From Paramesorhizobium sp049065735 (GTDB lineage: Bacteria > Pseudomonadota > Alphaproteobacteria > Rhizobiales > Rhizobiaceae), in the NCBI RefSeq assembly GCF_049065735.1, contig NZ_JBAKHD010000005.1, positions 186,001 to 250,000 of the forward strand: a DNA stretch of 64,000 nucleotides. The letters run 5' to 3'. The position numbers and the translations under genes are program-made. Position 1 is the stretch's first letter, and every line of letters begins with the position of its first letter. The notes beneath the pieces are model-generated. The model was given only the letters and a program-made list of their open reading frames with translations. It was not told the origin of the DNA and did not search any database. Below, piece by piece: positions 46,663 to 56,538 of the stretch.

Positions 46663-47898
46663 ATGCTCGATCCAAAATTCGTCCGGCGCGGGCTGTCGCT
46701 CGTCTTCGTCATCCTGTTTCTCGACATTATCGGCATCGCTATCATCATGCCGGTGCTGCCGGCTTATCTGGAAGAACTGACCGGCGCGGACATCAGCCGG
46801 GCGGCGATCGATGGCGGGTGGCTGCTGCTCGTCTATGCGGCGATGCAGTTCCTCTTCGCGCCCGTCATCGGCAATTTGAGCGACCGGTTCGGACGGCGGC
46901 CGGTCCTGCTTGCCTCGGTGCTAACCTTCGCCATCGACAATCTTATCTGCGCGCTGGCGACGAGCTATTGGATGCTGTTCGTCGGACGGGTGTTCGCCGG
47001 CATCAGCGGCGCGAGCTTTGCTACCGCTTCGGCCTATATCGCCGATGTCAGCAATGACGAGAACCGGGCGCGCAATTTCGGGCTCATCGGCATCGCCTTC
47101 GGCGTCGGCTTCGTCATCGGGCCGGTGCTTGGCGGCGTTCTGGGCGAATTCGGCCCGCGAGTGCCGTTCTATGGCGCGGCGGCGCTTTCCTTCGCCAATT
47201 TCGTCGTCGCCTACTTCTTCCTGCCCGAGACGCTGGGCCGTGAGCATCGCCGCCGCTTCGAATGGATGCGGGCGAACCCGCTGGGGGCGCTCAAGCAGAT
47301 GCGCAACTATCCCGGCATCGGTTGGATCGGCCTTGTCTTCTTCCTCTATTGGCTGGCCCATGCGGTCTATCCATCCGTATGGTCCTTCGTCGGCTCCTAC
47401 CGCTATGGCTGGAGCGAGGGGCAGATCGGCCTGTCGCTCGGCCTCTTCGGTATCGGCAGCGCCATCGTCATGGGGCTGGTCCTGCCGCGCGTCGTGCCCC
47501 GGTTCGGCGAGTGGAAGACGGCGGCGATCGGCCTTGTCTTCTGCGTGCTCGGGCTTTCGGGCTATGCGGCGGCATGGCAGGGCTGGATGGTCTATGCGGT
47601 GATCCTGCTGACGGCGATGGAAGGGCTTGCCGACCCGCCGCTGCGCAGCCTTGCAGCCGCCAAGGTGCCGCCTTCGGCGCAGGGCGAATTGCAGGGGGCG
47701 CTCACCAGCCTTTCCAGCATCACGACCATCATCGGGCCGCTGATCTTCACGCAACTCTTCGGCATCTTCACCGGCCCTCGCGCGCCCGTCGACTTCGCCG
47801 GCGCGCCATTTGCGGCGGCGGCGTTTTTTGTGCTGGTGGCGGTTGGGGTGTTCGTGTGGCGGGTGCGAGCGCCCGAAACGGAAAAAGCCGGCGCGTGA
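46663..47898 (+). CDS. TetA-type MFS transporter (TCR family)
   Basis: A 411-residue pump with 12 helices. The family start FVILFLDIIGIAIIMPVLPAYLEEL and motif A GNLSDRFGRRPVLL (about residues 67-80) are clear; FGVGFVIGPVLGG is motif C. This layout is that of TetA-like drug/H+ antiporters. Rhizobial chromosomes carry such genes without being tetracycline resistant, so the substrate is open. No Shine-Dalgarno is seen before the ATG at 46663. Confidence 0.9.
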   Translation: MLDPKFVRRGLSLVFVILFLDIIGIAIIMPVLPAYLEELTGADISRAAIDGGWLLLVYAAMQFLFAPVIGNLSDRFGRRPVLLASVLTFAIDNLICALATSYWMLFVGRVFAGISGASFATASAYIADVSNDENRARNFGLIGIAFGVGFVIGPVLGGVLGEFGPRVPFYGAAALSFANFVVAYFFLPETLGREHRRRFEWMRANPLGALKQMRNYPGIGWIGLVFFLYWLAHAVYPSVWSFVGSYRYGWSEGQIGLSLGLFGIGSAIVMGLVLPRVVPRFGEWKTAAIGLVFCVLGLSGYAAAWQGWMVYAVILLTAMEGLADPPLRSLAAAKVPPSAQGELQGALTSLSSITTIIGPLIFTQLFGIFTGPRAPVDFAGAPFAAAAFFVLVAVGVFVWRVRAPETEKAGA

Positions 47899-47910
47899 CG
47901 CCGGCTTTCT
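47882..47910. terminator. Bidirectional terminator between the TetA-like gene and carA
   Basis: Stem AGCCGGCG (47886-47893) / CGCCGGCT (47899-47906) flanked by AAAA on one side and TTTCT on the other. The TetA-like stop lies in the loop. It can end both convergent transcripts. Confidence 0.75.
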
Positions 47911-47930
47911 GAGCTTCTAGTCAGGCGACG

Positions 47931-49145
47931 TTAGGCCGCCTTGGGGCGCTCCTCCACCGTGGGCTCGCCCTTGCGCTCGCGGATCATGTTGAAAAAGCGG
48001 GTGAAGAGGTAGTGCGAATCCTGCGGGCCGGGAGAGGCTTCGGGGTGGTGCTGAACGGAGAAGACCGGCTTGCCGGCAAGGCGCAGGCCGCAATTGGAGC
48101 CGTCGAAGAGCGAGACATGGGTTTCCTCGACGCCTGCGGGCAGCGAGGCGGAATCGACGGCGAAGCCATGATTCATGGAGACGATCTCCACCTTGCCGGT
48201 GGTGTGGTCCTTGACCGGGTGGTTGGCCCCGTGGTGGCCCTGATGCATCTTCTGCGTCCGGGCGCCAAGCGCCAGCGCCAGCATCTGGTGGCCGAGGCAG
48301 ATGCCGAATAGGGGAATGCCCGTTTCGATCAGCTTCTGAATGGTGGGAACGGCATATGTCCCCGTCGCCGCCGGGTCCCCCGGGCCGTTGGAGAGGAAAA
48401 TGCCGTCGGGATCATGCGCCAGCACGTCCTCTGCGGTCGCGGTGGCGGGCAGTACCGTCACTTTCGCGCCGAGCCCGGCCATCAGGCGCAGGATATTGCG
48501 CTTCACGCCATAGTCGATGGCGACGATATGGTAGCGCGGCGCTTCGCCTGTCGCGTAGCCCTTGTTCCACACCCACGGCTCCTCGTTCCAGACGGAGGTT
48601 TGGCCGGAGGTTACTTCCTTGGCGAGGTCCAGATTTTCCAGCCCATGCCAGGCGGCGGCGCGCTTTTTCAGTTCGGCAAGATCGAACACGCCCGAAGGCT
48701 CATGGGCGATGACGGCGTTCTGTGCGCCTTTTTCGCGGATGAGGGCTGTCAGCGCGCGCGTGTCGATGCCGCTGAGCGCGATGATGCCGCGGGCTTTCAG
48801 CCATGCGTCGAGATGGCTTGCCGCGCGATAATTGGAGGGCTCGGTGATATCGGCCTTGAACACCGCGCCGACTGCGCCGGCGCGATTGGCAGGCGTCAAG
48901 TCCTCGATATCCTCATTGTTGGTGCCGACATTGCCGATATGCGGGAAGGTGAAGGTGACGATCTGCCCGGCATAGGAGGGGTCGGTCAGGATTTCCTGAT
49001 AGCCCGTCAGGGCGGTGTTGAAGCAGACTTCGGCCTCAACAGCGCCGGTCGCGCCAAGGCCCATGCCCTCAATGACCGTGCCGTCGGCAAGAACCAGCAG
49101 GGCGGTCGGTTTAGCCGTCGTCCACGGCGCTGTTTTATCGGTCAT
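47931..49145 (-). CDS. carA: Carbamoyl-phosphate synthase small subunit
   Basis: CarA releases ammonia from glutamine for CarB. The 404-residue protein has the CPSase small-chain domain (GTVIEGMGLGATGAVEAEVCFNTALTGYQEILTDPSY). The class I amidotransferase domain has the nucleophile Cys in FGICLGHQML (about residue 285) and the His-Glu pair in SVQHHPEASPGP. The carB gene lies on the same strand about 6.5 kb downstream, so the two are not in one operon. Confidence 0.97.
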   Translation of the reverse strand: MTDKTAPWTTAKPTALLVLADGTVIEGMGLGATGAVEAEVCFNTALTGYQEILTDPSYAGQIVTFTFPHIGNVGTNNEDIEDLTPANRAGAVGAVFKADITEPSNYRAASHLDAWLKARGIIALSGIDTRALTALIREKGAQNAVIAHEPSGVFDLAELKKRAAAWHGLENLDLAKEVTSGQTSVWNEEPWVWNKGYATGEAPRYHIVAIDYGVKRNILRLMAGLGAKVTVLPATATAEDVLAHDPDGIFLSNGPGDPAATGTYAVPTIQKLIETGIPLFGICLGHQMLALALGARTQKMHQGHHGANHPVKDHTTGKVEIVSMNHGFAVDSASLPAGVEETHVSLFDGSNCGLRLAGKPVFSVQHHPEASPGPQDSHYLFTRFFNMIRERKGEPTVEERPKAA

Positions 49146-49331
49146 CGGGCACTCCGTCAGATTTAAGGCGCGGCAAAACGCGGCAGGCTATTCAGCCGCC
49201 GCCCCGTGCCAAAATGAAAATTGTCCAGCTAGACTTCGGTCAATAAAGAAACTACGGGCCGGGGTCAACGCTTCACGGAATCGATTTCACCTCTATTATA
49301 GGTCGCAAGTTTCAAATCAGGAGATAATACC

Positions 49332-49784
49332 ATGCTGCGCGACGAGATTGCACAGGCCCTCACCACCGCACTCAAGGCGCGCGACCAGCGCCGCATTTCG
49401 ACGCTGCGGCTCATCATGGCGGCGGTGAAGGACCGCGACATCGCCAATCGCGGCGCGGGCAAGGACGCCGTCGCCGATGAGGAGCTGCGCTCGATCCTCG
49501 CCAAGATGATCAAGCAGCGCGAGGAATCGGCCAAGCTCTATGAGGATGGCGGTCGTCCGGAACTGGCGGAGCAGGAGCGCGGCGAGATCGAGACCATCCG
49601 CGAATTCCTGCCACAGCAGCTGGGCGAGGCGGAAACGCGGCAAGCCATTGCCGAGGCGATTGCCGAGACCGGCGCCAGCGGCGTAAAGGATATGGGCAAG
49701 GTTATGGCCGTCCTGAAAGCGCGCTTTTCCGGCCAGATGGATTTCAGCAAGGCCAGCGGGATTGTGAAGGAACTGCTGGGGTGA
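49332..49784 (+). CDS. GatB/YqeY domain protein
   Basis: A 150-residue stand-alone YqeY protein, homologous to the C-terminal tail domain of the amidotransferase subunit GatB. Typical are LRDEIAQALTTALKARDQRRISTLRLIMAAVKDRD, EFLPQQLGE and GKVMAVLKARFSGQMDFSKASGIVKELL. It probably binds tRNA, but its role is unresolved. AGGAG precedes the ATG; it is divergent from carA. Confidence 0.93.
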   Translation: MLRDEIAQALTTALKARDQRRISTLRLIMAAVKDRDIANRGAGKDAVADEELRSILAKMIKQREESAKLYEDGGRPELAEQERGEIETIREFLPQQLGEAETRQAIAEAIAETGASGVKDMGKVMAVLKARFSGQMDFSKASGIVKELLG

Positions 49785-49794
49785 GGCGGCAAGG

Positions 49795-50301
49795 GTGATC
49801 CGGAGAGCCGAGATAGGCGACGCTTCCAGCCTCGCCGCGGTCGGGCTGGAGGTATGGCTTCATACCTATATACGAGATGGAGTGAGTGCCTTCTTTGCCG
49901 ATTATGCGTTGGGCCATTTCACAGCGACGCGCTTCGGGGAGCTTCTTTCCCGGGAGAACGAGCATATCTGGGTCGCGCAAGGTGCTGCCGGCATCGTCGG
50001 TTTTGTACATGTCTCGGAAGGAGCGGCGGCTCCAGTGGCGGGTTGCTCCGATCTTGAGATTTCGACCTTGTACGTCCAGCCGCGTCACCAGCGCAATGGC
50101 GGGGGGCGGCGATTGCTGGATGCTGCGCTGGAGCATTGCGCAGCGACCGGAAAGCCCAATGTCTGGCTGACTGTCAATGCCGAGAACCAGCGGGCAATCG
50201 ATTTTTACTTCAAGAACGGTTTCAGGCAGGCCGGCGAGACCCTGTTTCGGATCGGCGATCAGGCTTATCCCAACCACGTCCTGCAATTTACATTTAAGTG
50301 A
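49795..50301 (+). CDS. GNAT-family N-acetyltransferase
   Basis: A 168-residue acetyltransferase with IRRAEIGDASSLAAVGLEVW at the start. The acetyl-CoA loop lies in LYVQPRHQRNGGGRRLLDAAL (about residues 92-112), and the C-terminal NVWLTVNAENQRAIDFYFKNGF is typical of GNAT proteins. It starts at the GTG at 49795, 10 bases after the YqeY stop. The substrate is unknown. Nearly abuts the convergent transporter gene. Confidence 0.88.
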   Translation: MIRRAEIGDASSLAAVGLEVWLHTYIRDGVSAFFADYALGHFTATRFGELLSRENEHIWVAQGAAGIVGFVHVSEGAAAPVAGCSDLEISTLYVQPRHQRNGGGRRLLDAALEHCAATGKPNVWLTVNAENQRAIDFYFKNGFRQAGETLFRIGDQAYPNHVLQFTFK

Positions 50302-50313
50302 ACCTGCAGGCTC

Positions 50314-51978
50314 TCAACTCCGCGCCACCCTTAACCTCGACCCCCGCAGCAGCCCTTGCTCCTCCAGCACCGGATAGGCGATGGCGGCCAGCAGGGAGTT
50401 GATCTGCTTCAAGTCGCGGATGGTGTCGAGATGGATGGTGCTCGTCTCGATGCTGCGCTCCGAGCCCTGGCGCAGGCGCGAGAAATGGCGCTGGCTGGTT
50501 TCCTTCTCGATGTCGCGCAGGCGGTCCTTTTCCTGCACGAGCTGGCGCGCGGTGTGTTCGTCGCGCGAGACGAGGACGTTGAAGGCGAGGCGGGCGTTGG
50601 CGAGCACGAAGGCGTGGAATTGCGACAGCTCGCGCCAGCCTTCCTCGGTGAATTCCAGCTTGCGGTGCATCTTCTTCTTCACCTGGGCGAGCATGTTGCG
50701 CACGATGATGTCGCCCACCTGTTCGAGCTTGACGCAGGCGCCAAGCAGTTCCTGCGTGCGCAGGGCCTCGTAATCGCTGAGATTGCCGGTGGCGAGGCGG
50801 GCGAGGTAGAGCTTTATCGCCGCATGGCGCCGGTCCACCTTGTCGTCGAGAGCGGCCAGTTCATCGATGCTCGCCTGGTCTGCGTTCTCATAGAGATCCA
50901 TGATGCGCTGAAGCATCAGTTCCACGGTTTCGCAAACACGCACCACCTCGCGGGTGGCGTTGGCGAGCGCGAGCGACGGGGTGTCGAGAACGCTCGGGTC
51001 GAGCGCGCTCACCTCTTCCGCCGCCAGCTTCGGCTTGACGGGCGTGTTGAGGCTGACCAACGCCTCGGTCACGCGAAGCACTAGTCTTGAAAGCGGGATG
51101 CCGGCGATCAGGATAAGGACGTTGAACAGGATGTGTGCGTTCACGATCTGCTCTGCCGGGGCGCTTCCCAGGAGGTTCAGCGGCGGACGGAAAATTAGAA
51201 ACAGCACGAGGGCTATGAGGGAACCGGCGCCGCGCATCAGAAGATTGCCGAGCGGCACGACGCGCGTCTTGGGCGGCGCGTTGCGGGTGAGGATCGGCGC
51301 AATGATCGAGGAGCCGAGATTGACGCCCAGCACCATGATCAGGCCCAGCTCGGGATGGATCAGACCGCGCGAGGCGAAGCTGGTGAGCAGGATCACGCCC
51401 GCGATGCTCGAATGGAACAGCCAGGTGATGAGCGCGGCCAGCAGATAGGCGGTAATGGGATCGCTCGAGAGGTAGCTGACGATAACAGGTAGAAGCTCGC
51501 TGTGGCGAAGGGGCTCCGTGGCCTGCCCGGTCATCTCCAGCGAGAGGATGAGAAGGCCGATCCCCACGAGGATGCGGCCGTTCTGCCGCCAGTCACGCCG
51601 CTCCGTCGTCATGAAGATGATGGTGCCGGCGAGGAGGCAGATGGGCACGAGCAGCGTCAGGTCGTAATTGAGGATCTTGACGACCAGCGCAGAGCCCACT
51701 TCCGCGCCGCGCACCGCCATCAGCCCGGCAACGCCGCTGACGAAATTGGACCCCACGAAGGAGCCGATCAGCAGCGTGACGGCGGTCGAGCTCTGCAGCG
51801 CGACAGCGAGTGCAGCACCGAAGCCGACGGCGAGGACGGGGCGCTTCACCACCTTGCGCAGTCGCTGACGCAGGGCGGTGCCATAGGTGCGCTCCACTCC
51901 CGTGCGAACCATGCGGGTCGCCCATAGGAGCAGGGCCACCGCCCCGGCCAGATGCAGCAAGACTACCGAGCCATTCAA
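50314..51978 (-). CDS. Na/Pi cotransporter family protein with PhoU-like tail
   Basis: A 554-residue protein with two Na/Pi-cotransporter repeats. The QSS motifs are LQSSTAVTLLIGSFVG in the first half and FHSSIAGVILLTSFASRG in the second. About eight membrane helices are followed by a PhoU-like helical domain of about 200 residues. This is the bacterial NptA/YjbB type, which moves phosphate with sodium, often outward. No regulatory site is seen in the 252 bases shared with dnaG. Confidence 0.92.
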   Translation of the reverse strand: MNGSVVLLHLAGAVALLLWATRMVRTGVERTYGTALRQRLRKVVKRPVLAVGFGAALAVALQSSTAVTLLIGSFVGSNFVSGVAGLMAVRGAEVGSALVVKILNYDLTLLVPICLLAGTIIFMTTERRDWRQNGRILVGIGLLILSLEMTGQATEPLRHSELLPVIVSYLSSDPITAYLLAALITWLFHSSIAGVILLTSFASRGLIHPELGLIMVLGVNLGSSIIAPILTRNAPPKTRVVPLGNLLMRGAGSLIALVLFLIFRPPLNLLGSAPAEQIVNAHILFNVLILIAGIPLSRLVLRVTEALVSLNTPVKPKLAAEEVSALDPSVLDTPSLALANATREVVRVCETVELMLQRIMDLYENADQASIDELAALDDKVDRRHAAIKLYLARLATGNLSDYEALRTQELLGACVKLEQVGDIIVRNMLAQVKKKMHRKLEFTEEGWRELSQFHAFVLANARLAFNVLVSRDEHTARQLVQEKDRLRDIEKETSQRHFSRLRQGSERSIETSTIHLDTIRDLKQINSLLAAIAYPVLEEQGLLRGSRLRVARS

Positions 51979-52230
51979 GATATTACTTCCTTACAGGCAT
52001 GAATTGAGGATTATGATAGCCGGATAAATTCAGATTGAATGGATAATATACTCCATCCGAACAGTTTTTTGTATATATGGGTATGAAATTGGAAACTGCG
52101 AAGCATGTCCGTCATTCGGCATGGCTTTGCCTTTCCGCGGGGGATAAGCCGCACTCGCCGTTTGGCTGATACCGCCGATCCGGCTATGATAAGCGGCTTT
52201 AAGCCCCAAGGTTCCCAGAGTAGCATTCAG

Positions 52231-54183
52231 ATGCGTTTCCCGCCTTCCTTTCTCGATGAGATACGAGACCGTGTGCCGATCTCGACGCTGATCGGGACGC
52301 GCGTGTCGTTCGACCGCAAGAAGACGAACGCCTCGAAAGGCGATTTCTGGGCGTGCTGCCCGTTCCATGGCGAGAAGACGCCGAGCTTCCATTGCGAGGA
52401 CCGCAAGGGCCGCTATCATTGTTTCGGCTGCGGGGTGACGGGCGATCATTTCAAGTTCCTGACCGATCTGGAGGGCCTGAGTTTCCCTGAAGCCGTCGAG
52501 CGTGTGGCCGATATGGCCGGCGTGCCGACGCCTGCGCGCGACCCGGAAGCCGAAAAGCGCGAGGCGCAGCGCGCCACGCTGCACGACGTCATGGACATGG
52601 CGGCGCGCTTCTTCGAGCAGCAATTGCAGTCGGCATCGGGCGCCAAGGCCCGCGCCTATCTGCGCGAGCGCGGCCTGTCGGTCGCCACCCAGCAGGCGTT
52701 CCGCCTCGGCTACGCGCCGGAAAGCCGCAATTCGCTGAAGGAGCATCTGGCGCTCAAGGGCGTGACGCGCGAGCAGATGGAGGCGTGCGGCCTTGTCGTG
52801 CATGGCGAGGGCATCGCCGTTTCCTACGACCGTTTCCGCGACCGCGTCATGTTTCCCATCGAGGACATGCGCGGACGCGTCATCGCCTTCGGGGGCAGGG
52901 CGCTTTCGCCCGATGTGCCCGCCAAATATCTGAACTCGCCGGAAACGGAGCTCTTCCACAAGGGGCAGATCCTCTATAACGCCCTGCGCGCCCGCAAGGC
53001 CTGTCAGCCGCAAGGCGGCGAGGCGGCCAAGGCGATCATCGCGGTCGAAGGCTATATGGATGTCATCGCACTGGCTCAGGCGGGGTTCCACCAGGTCGTC
53101 GCGCCGCTCGGCACGGCCTTGACCGAGGAACAGCTCGAACTCCTGTGGCGCATAAGCCCCGAGCCGGTGCTCTGCTTCGACGGCGACCAGGCGGGCATTC
53201 GCGCCGCGCACCGCGCGGTCGATCTGGGCCTGCCGGGGCTGAAGCCGGGCCGCTCGCTGCGCTTCGCACTGCTGCCCGAAGGCAAGGACCCGGACGATCT
53301 CGTCAAGGCCGATGGGCCGCAGGCGTTTCAATCGGTGCTATCGGATGCAAGGCCGCTCGCCGACATGCTCTGGGCGCGGGAGACATCAGGCGGTGTGTTT
53401 GACACGCCGGAACGGCGCGCGGAGCTGGAAGCACGCTTGCGTGAAATCGCGTCGCGCATCGGTGACGAGAATGTGCGGCGGCATTATGCGCAGGATATGC
53501 GCGAGCGCGCGCAGCAGTTCTTCGGCCAGTCGCGGCAGGGAAACAATCGCGGCGGCAACGGTTACGGCCAGGGCCAGGGCGGATATGGACAGCGGGGGAG
53601 GGGCGCGGCATCCGGACGGCTCGCCGTTTCGGAAAGCCTTGCCCGTTCGTCACTGGTCAAGAGCGCCTCGAGCGCTGCCACGCCACCCTTGCGCGAGACG
53701 GCGATCCTGTTGATTCTCCTCAACCATCCGCGATTGATCGACGAGGATTTCGAGACCATCGCCGCGCTCGATCTCGACCATCCGCAATTGCGCCGCCTGC
53801 ATCTGGCGATGCTCGACGCCATGGCCGAGACGCATATCGCCGAGGGCGCGCAGATGCATGAGGCGCTGCGCGCCGCCGGCCATGGCGAGGCGATCGAAGC
53901 GCTCGATGCGCTGGTGCGCCGCGCCCGCATCTGGACCGCGACGGAGCGCGCGGCGGAAGAAGATGCACGCGAAGCGCTTAAACAGGCGGTTCACTTGCAT
54001 CAGCGGGCGAGAGTTCTACATAAGGAGCTAAGAGCGGTGGAAGCCGCGCTGATGGACGATGAAACGGGCGAAGTTTTCGGGCGCCTTCTCGATATCCAGA
54101 ACGAAATCCGCAGGGCGGAAGCAACCGAAGCGTTGATCGAGGGTTTCGGAATTCCGTCCGGTCGTCCAGCCGGCGGCTTCTGA
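52231..54183 (+). CDS. dnaG: DNA primase
   Basis: DnaG lays down RNA primers at the replication fork. The 650-residue protein has the zinc-binding domain CCPFHGEKTPSF...YHCFGCG (about residues 40-65), the RNA polymerase core and the TOPRIM motifs VEGYMDVIAL and CFDGDQAG. A Gly-rich linker (NNRGGNGYGQGQGGYGQRG) leads to the DnaB-binding helical tail. I chose the ATG at 52231; the frame upstream is open but without homology. rpoD follows. Confidence 0.96.
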   Translation: MRFPPSFLDEIRDRVPISTLIGTRVSFDRKKTNASKGDFWACCPFHGEKTPSFHCEDRKGRYHCFGCGVTGDHFKFLTDLEGLSFPEAVERVADMAGVPTPARDPEAEKREAQRATLHDVMDMAARFFEQQLQSASGAKARAYLRERGLSVATQQAFRLGYAPESRNSLKEHLALKGVTREQMEACGLVVHGEGIAVSYDRFRDRVMFPIEDMRGRVIAFGGRALSPDVPAKYLNSPETELFHKGQILYNALRARKACQPQGGEAAKAIIAVEGYMDVIALAQAGFHQVVAPLGTALTEEQLELLWRISPEPVLCFDGDQAGIRAAHRAVDLGLPGLKPGRSLRFALLPEGKDPDDLVKADGPQAFQSVLSDARPLADMLWARETSGGVFDTPERRAELEARLREIASRIGDENVRRHYAQDMRERAQQFFGQSRQGNNRGGNGYGQGQGGYGQRGRGAASGRLAVSESLARSSLVKSASSAATPPLRETAILLILLNHPRLIDEDFETIAALDLDHPQLRRLHLAMLDAMAETHIAEGAQMHEALRAAGHGEAIEALDALVRRARIWTATERAAEEDAREALKQAVHLHQRARVLHKELRAVEAALMDDETGEVFGRLLDIQNEIRRAEATEALIEGFGIPSGRPAGGF

Positions 54184-54520
54184 TTCGTTTCTATCGGCAA
54201 ACGCATAAAATGATTCGCTTTTTTGACGCGAATCAGATGATTCGCTCTTGACGAGCGATGGAAACGACGGAATCAGGACGTTTTAATCATTGGGTAAAAC
54301 TGGCAAGCCTGCAAGGCCCATCCGGGGTTTTTCGCGAAATTGCCCGAAAACGGGCAGCTCGCCACCCTGAGACGTAAAAATCCTGCGAGGCCGGAAACAG
54401 GGTTAATCGGCTATTAACAGGAAGCAGCTACTCGCTGATCATCATGAGCTTAAGCGCAAGCCGTCCGCACGCTCTACTTTGACAAGACAAAGCGATCCAA
54501 GGTCGCCTGGAGACAAGCAT
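54184..54520. promoter_or_regulatory. dnaG-rpoD spacer with repeated GATTCGC boxes
   Basis: No gene is seen in these 337 bases. Just after the dnaG stop the motif GATTCG occurs at 54182, 54212 and 54239, the last two as ATGATTCGCT 27 bases apart. An inverted GCGAATC at 54228-54234 lies between them and can pair with either. This may be an attenuator or a protein site in front of rpoD. A TTGACA at 54478-54483 has no clear partner. Confidence 0.4.
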
Positions 54521-56536
54521 ATGGCAACGAAGGTGAAGGAAAACGAAGAGGCTGAAGTCGAGCGCGAAGGCGCAACCGATGGACCGCTTCTCGACCTTTC
54601 TGACGACGCTGTCAAGAAGATGATCAAGCTCGCCAAGAAGCGCGGCTATGTGACCATGGACGAGCTCAACGCCGTCCTGCCTTCCGAGGAAGTGACGTCC
54701 GAGCAGATCGAGGACACGATGGCGATGCTCTCCGACATGGGCATTAACGTCGTTGAAGATGACGAGCAGGACGCCGACGCGGAAGAGGGCGACGGTGACG
54801 AGGAGTCCGAGGGCGGCGAACTCGTGGAGGCGACCGGCACCGCCGTTGCCACCACCACGACCAAGCGCGAGCCGACGGACCGCACCGACGATCCCGTGCG
54901 CATGTACTTGCGCGAGATGGGCTCGGTGGAGCTTCTCTCCCGCGAGGGCGAAATCGCCATCGCCAAGCGCATCGAGGCCGGGCGCGAGACGATGATCGCG
55001 GGCCTGTGCGAGAGCCCGCTGACCTTCCAGGCGATCATCATCTGGCGCGACGAGCTCAACGAATCCAAGATCCTGCTGCGCGAGATCATCGATCTTGAAA
55101 CCACCTATGCCGGGCCGGAAGCCAAGCAGGCGCCGGTGGTGGAGCGCGTCGAGGAAGAGAAGCCGCGGGTCGAGGAGCGTCCGCGCCGGCGCGATGATGA
55201 CGATATCACCAATGTCGGCGGCGAATCCCCCATCGAGGAGGATGACGAGGACGATGACGAGGCCAATCTGTCGCTGGCGGCGATGGAAGCCGAGCTGCGC
55301 CCGCAGGTGATGGAGACGCTCGACCTCATCGCCGACACCTACAAGAAGCTGCGCAAGCTGCAGGATCAGCAGGTGGAGGGCCGTCTGGCCGCCACCGGCG
55401 AGCTCTCCTCCAGCCAGGAGCGCCGCTACAAGGAGCTGAAGGACCAGCTCATCACGGCTGTGAAGTCGCTGTCGCTCAACCAGAACCGCATCGAGGCGCT
55501 GGTCGAGCAGCTCTATGACATCAACAAGCGGCTGGTGCAGAACGAGGGCAGGCTGCTGCGTCTTGCCGAATCCTACGGCGTGCGCCGCGAGGAGTTTCTG
55601 AGGGAGTATCAGGGCAGCGAGCTTGACCCGAACTGGGTGGAGCGCATCGGCGTGCTTCCGTCGCGCGGCTGGAAGGAGTTCGCGAAGAACGAGACGAGAG
55701 CGATCCAGAATCTGCGCACCGAGATCCAGAATCTGGCGCAGGAGACGGCGATTTCCATCGGCGAGTTCCGCCGCATCGTCAATCAGGTGCAGAAGGGCGA
55801 GCGTGAGGCGGCTATCGCCAAGAAGGAGATGGTGGAGGCAAACTTACGCCTCGTTATCTCCATCGCCAAGAAATACACCAATCGCGGTTTGCAGTTCCTC
55901 GATCTCATCCAGGAAGGCAATATCGGCCTGATGAAGGCGGTGGACAAGTTCGAATACCGCCGCGGCTACAAGTTCTCGACCTATGCGACCTGGTGGATTC
56001 GGCAGGCGATCACCCGCTCGATTGCTGACCAAGCAAGAACGATCCGCATTCCCGTGCATATGATCGAGACCATTAACAAGATCGTGCGCACCTCGCGCCA
56101 GATGCTGCATGAAATCGGCCGCGAGCCGACGCCGGAGGAACTGGCGGAGAAGCTGGCCATGCCGCTGGAAAAGGTGCGCAAGGTGCTGAAGATCGCCAAG
56201 GAGCCGATCTCGCTCGAAACGCCCGTCGGCGACGAGGAAGATTCGCACCTCGGCGATTTCATCGAGGACAAGAACGCCCTACTGCCGATCGACGCGGCCA
56301 TCCAGGCGAATTTGCGCGATACGACGACGCGGGTTCTCGCCTCGCTGACGCCGCGCGAGGAGCGCGTGCTGCGCATGCGCTTCGGCATCGGCATGAACAC
56401 CGATCACACGCTGGAAGAAGTCGGCCAGCAGTTCTCGGTGACGCGCGAGCGTATCCGCCAGATCGAGGCGAAGGCGCTGCGCAAGCTCAAGCACCCGAGC
56501 CGCTCGCGCAAGCTGCGCTCGTTCCTGGATAGCTGA
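54521..56536 (+). CDS. rpoD: RNA polymerase primary sigma factor RpoD
   Basis: The housekeeping sigma-70. The 671-residue protein has region 1.1 (VKKMIKLAKKRGYVTMDELNAVLP), a long acidic linker, region 1.2 (DPVRMYLREMGSVELLSREGEIAIAKRIE) and the non-conserved region. Region 2 is LRLVISIAKKYTNRGLQFLDLIQEGNIGLMKAVDKFEYRRGYKFSTYATWWIRQ. Regions 3 and 4 follow, ending with the TREERVLRMRFGI and VTRERIRQIEAKALRKLKHP helices. GGAG precedes the ATG at 54521. Confidence 0.98.
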   Translation: MATKVKENEEAEVEREGATDGPLLDLSDDAVKKMIKLAKKRGYVTMDELNAVLPSEEVTSEQIEDTMAMLSDMGINVVEDDEQDADAEEGDGDEESEGGELVEATGTAVATTTTKREPTDRTDDPVRMYLREMGSVELLSREGEIAIAKRIEAGRETMIAGLCESPLTFQAIIIWRDELNESKILLREIIDLETTYAGPEAKQAPVVERVEEEKPRVEERPRRRDDDDITNVGGESPIEEDDEDDDEANLSLAAMEAELRPQVMETLDLIADTYKKLRKLQDQQVEGRLAATGELSSSQERRYKELKDQLITAVKSLSLNQNRIEALVEQLYDINKRLVQNEGRLLRLAESYGVRREEFLREYQGSELDPNWVERIGVLPSRGWKEFAKNETRAIQNLRTEIQNLAQETAISIGEFRRIVNQVQKGEREAAIAKKEMVEANLRLVISIAKKYTNRGLQFLDLIQEGNIGLMKAVDKFEYRRGYKFSTYATWWIRQAITRSIADQARTIRIPVHMIETINKIVRTSRQMLHEIGREPTPEELAEKLAMPLEKVRKVLKIAKEPISLETPVGDEEDSHLGDFIEDKNALLPIDAAIQANLRDTTTRVLASLTPREERVLRMRFGIGMNTDHTLEEVGQQFSVTRERIRQIEAKALRKLKHPSRSRKLRSFLDS

Positions 56537-56538
56537 TC

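Noticed and set aside
46663..47898. Acquired tetracycline-resistance gene
   Set aside because: The protein has TetA-like motifs but host-like codon use and no mobile-element context; it is more likely a native pump.
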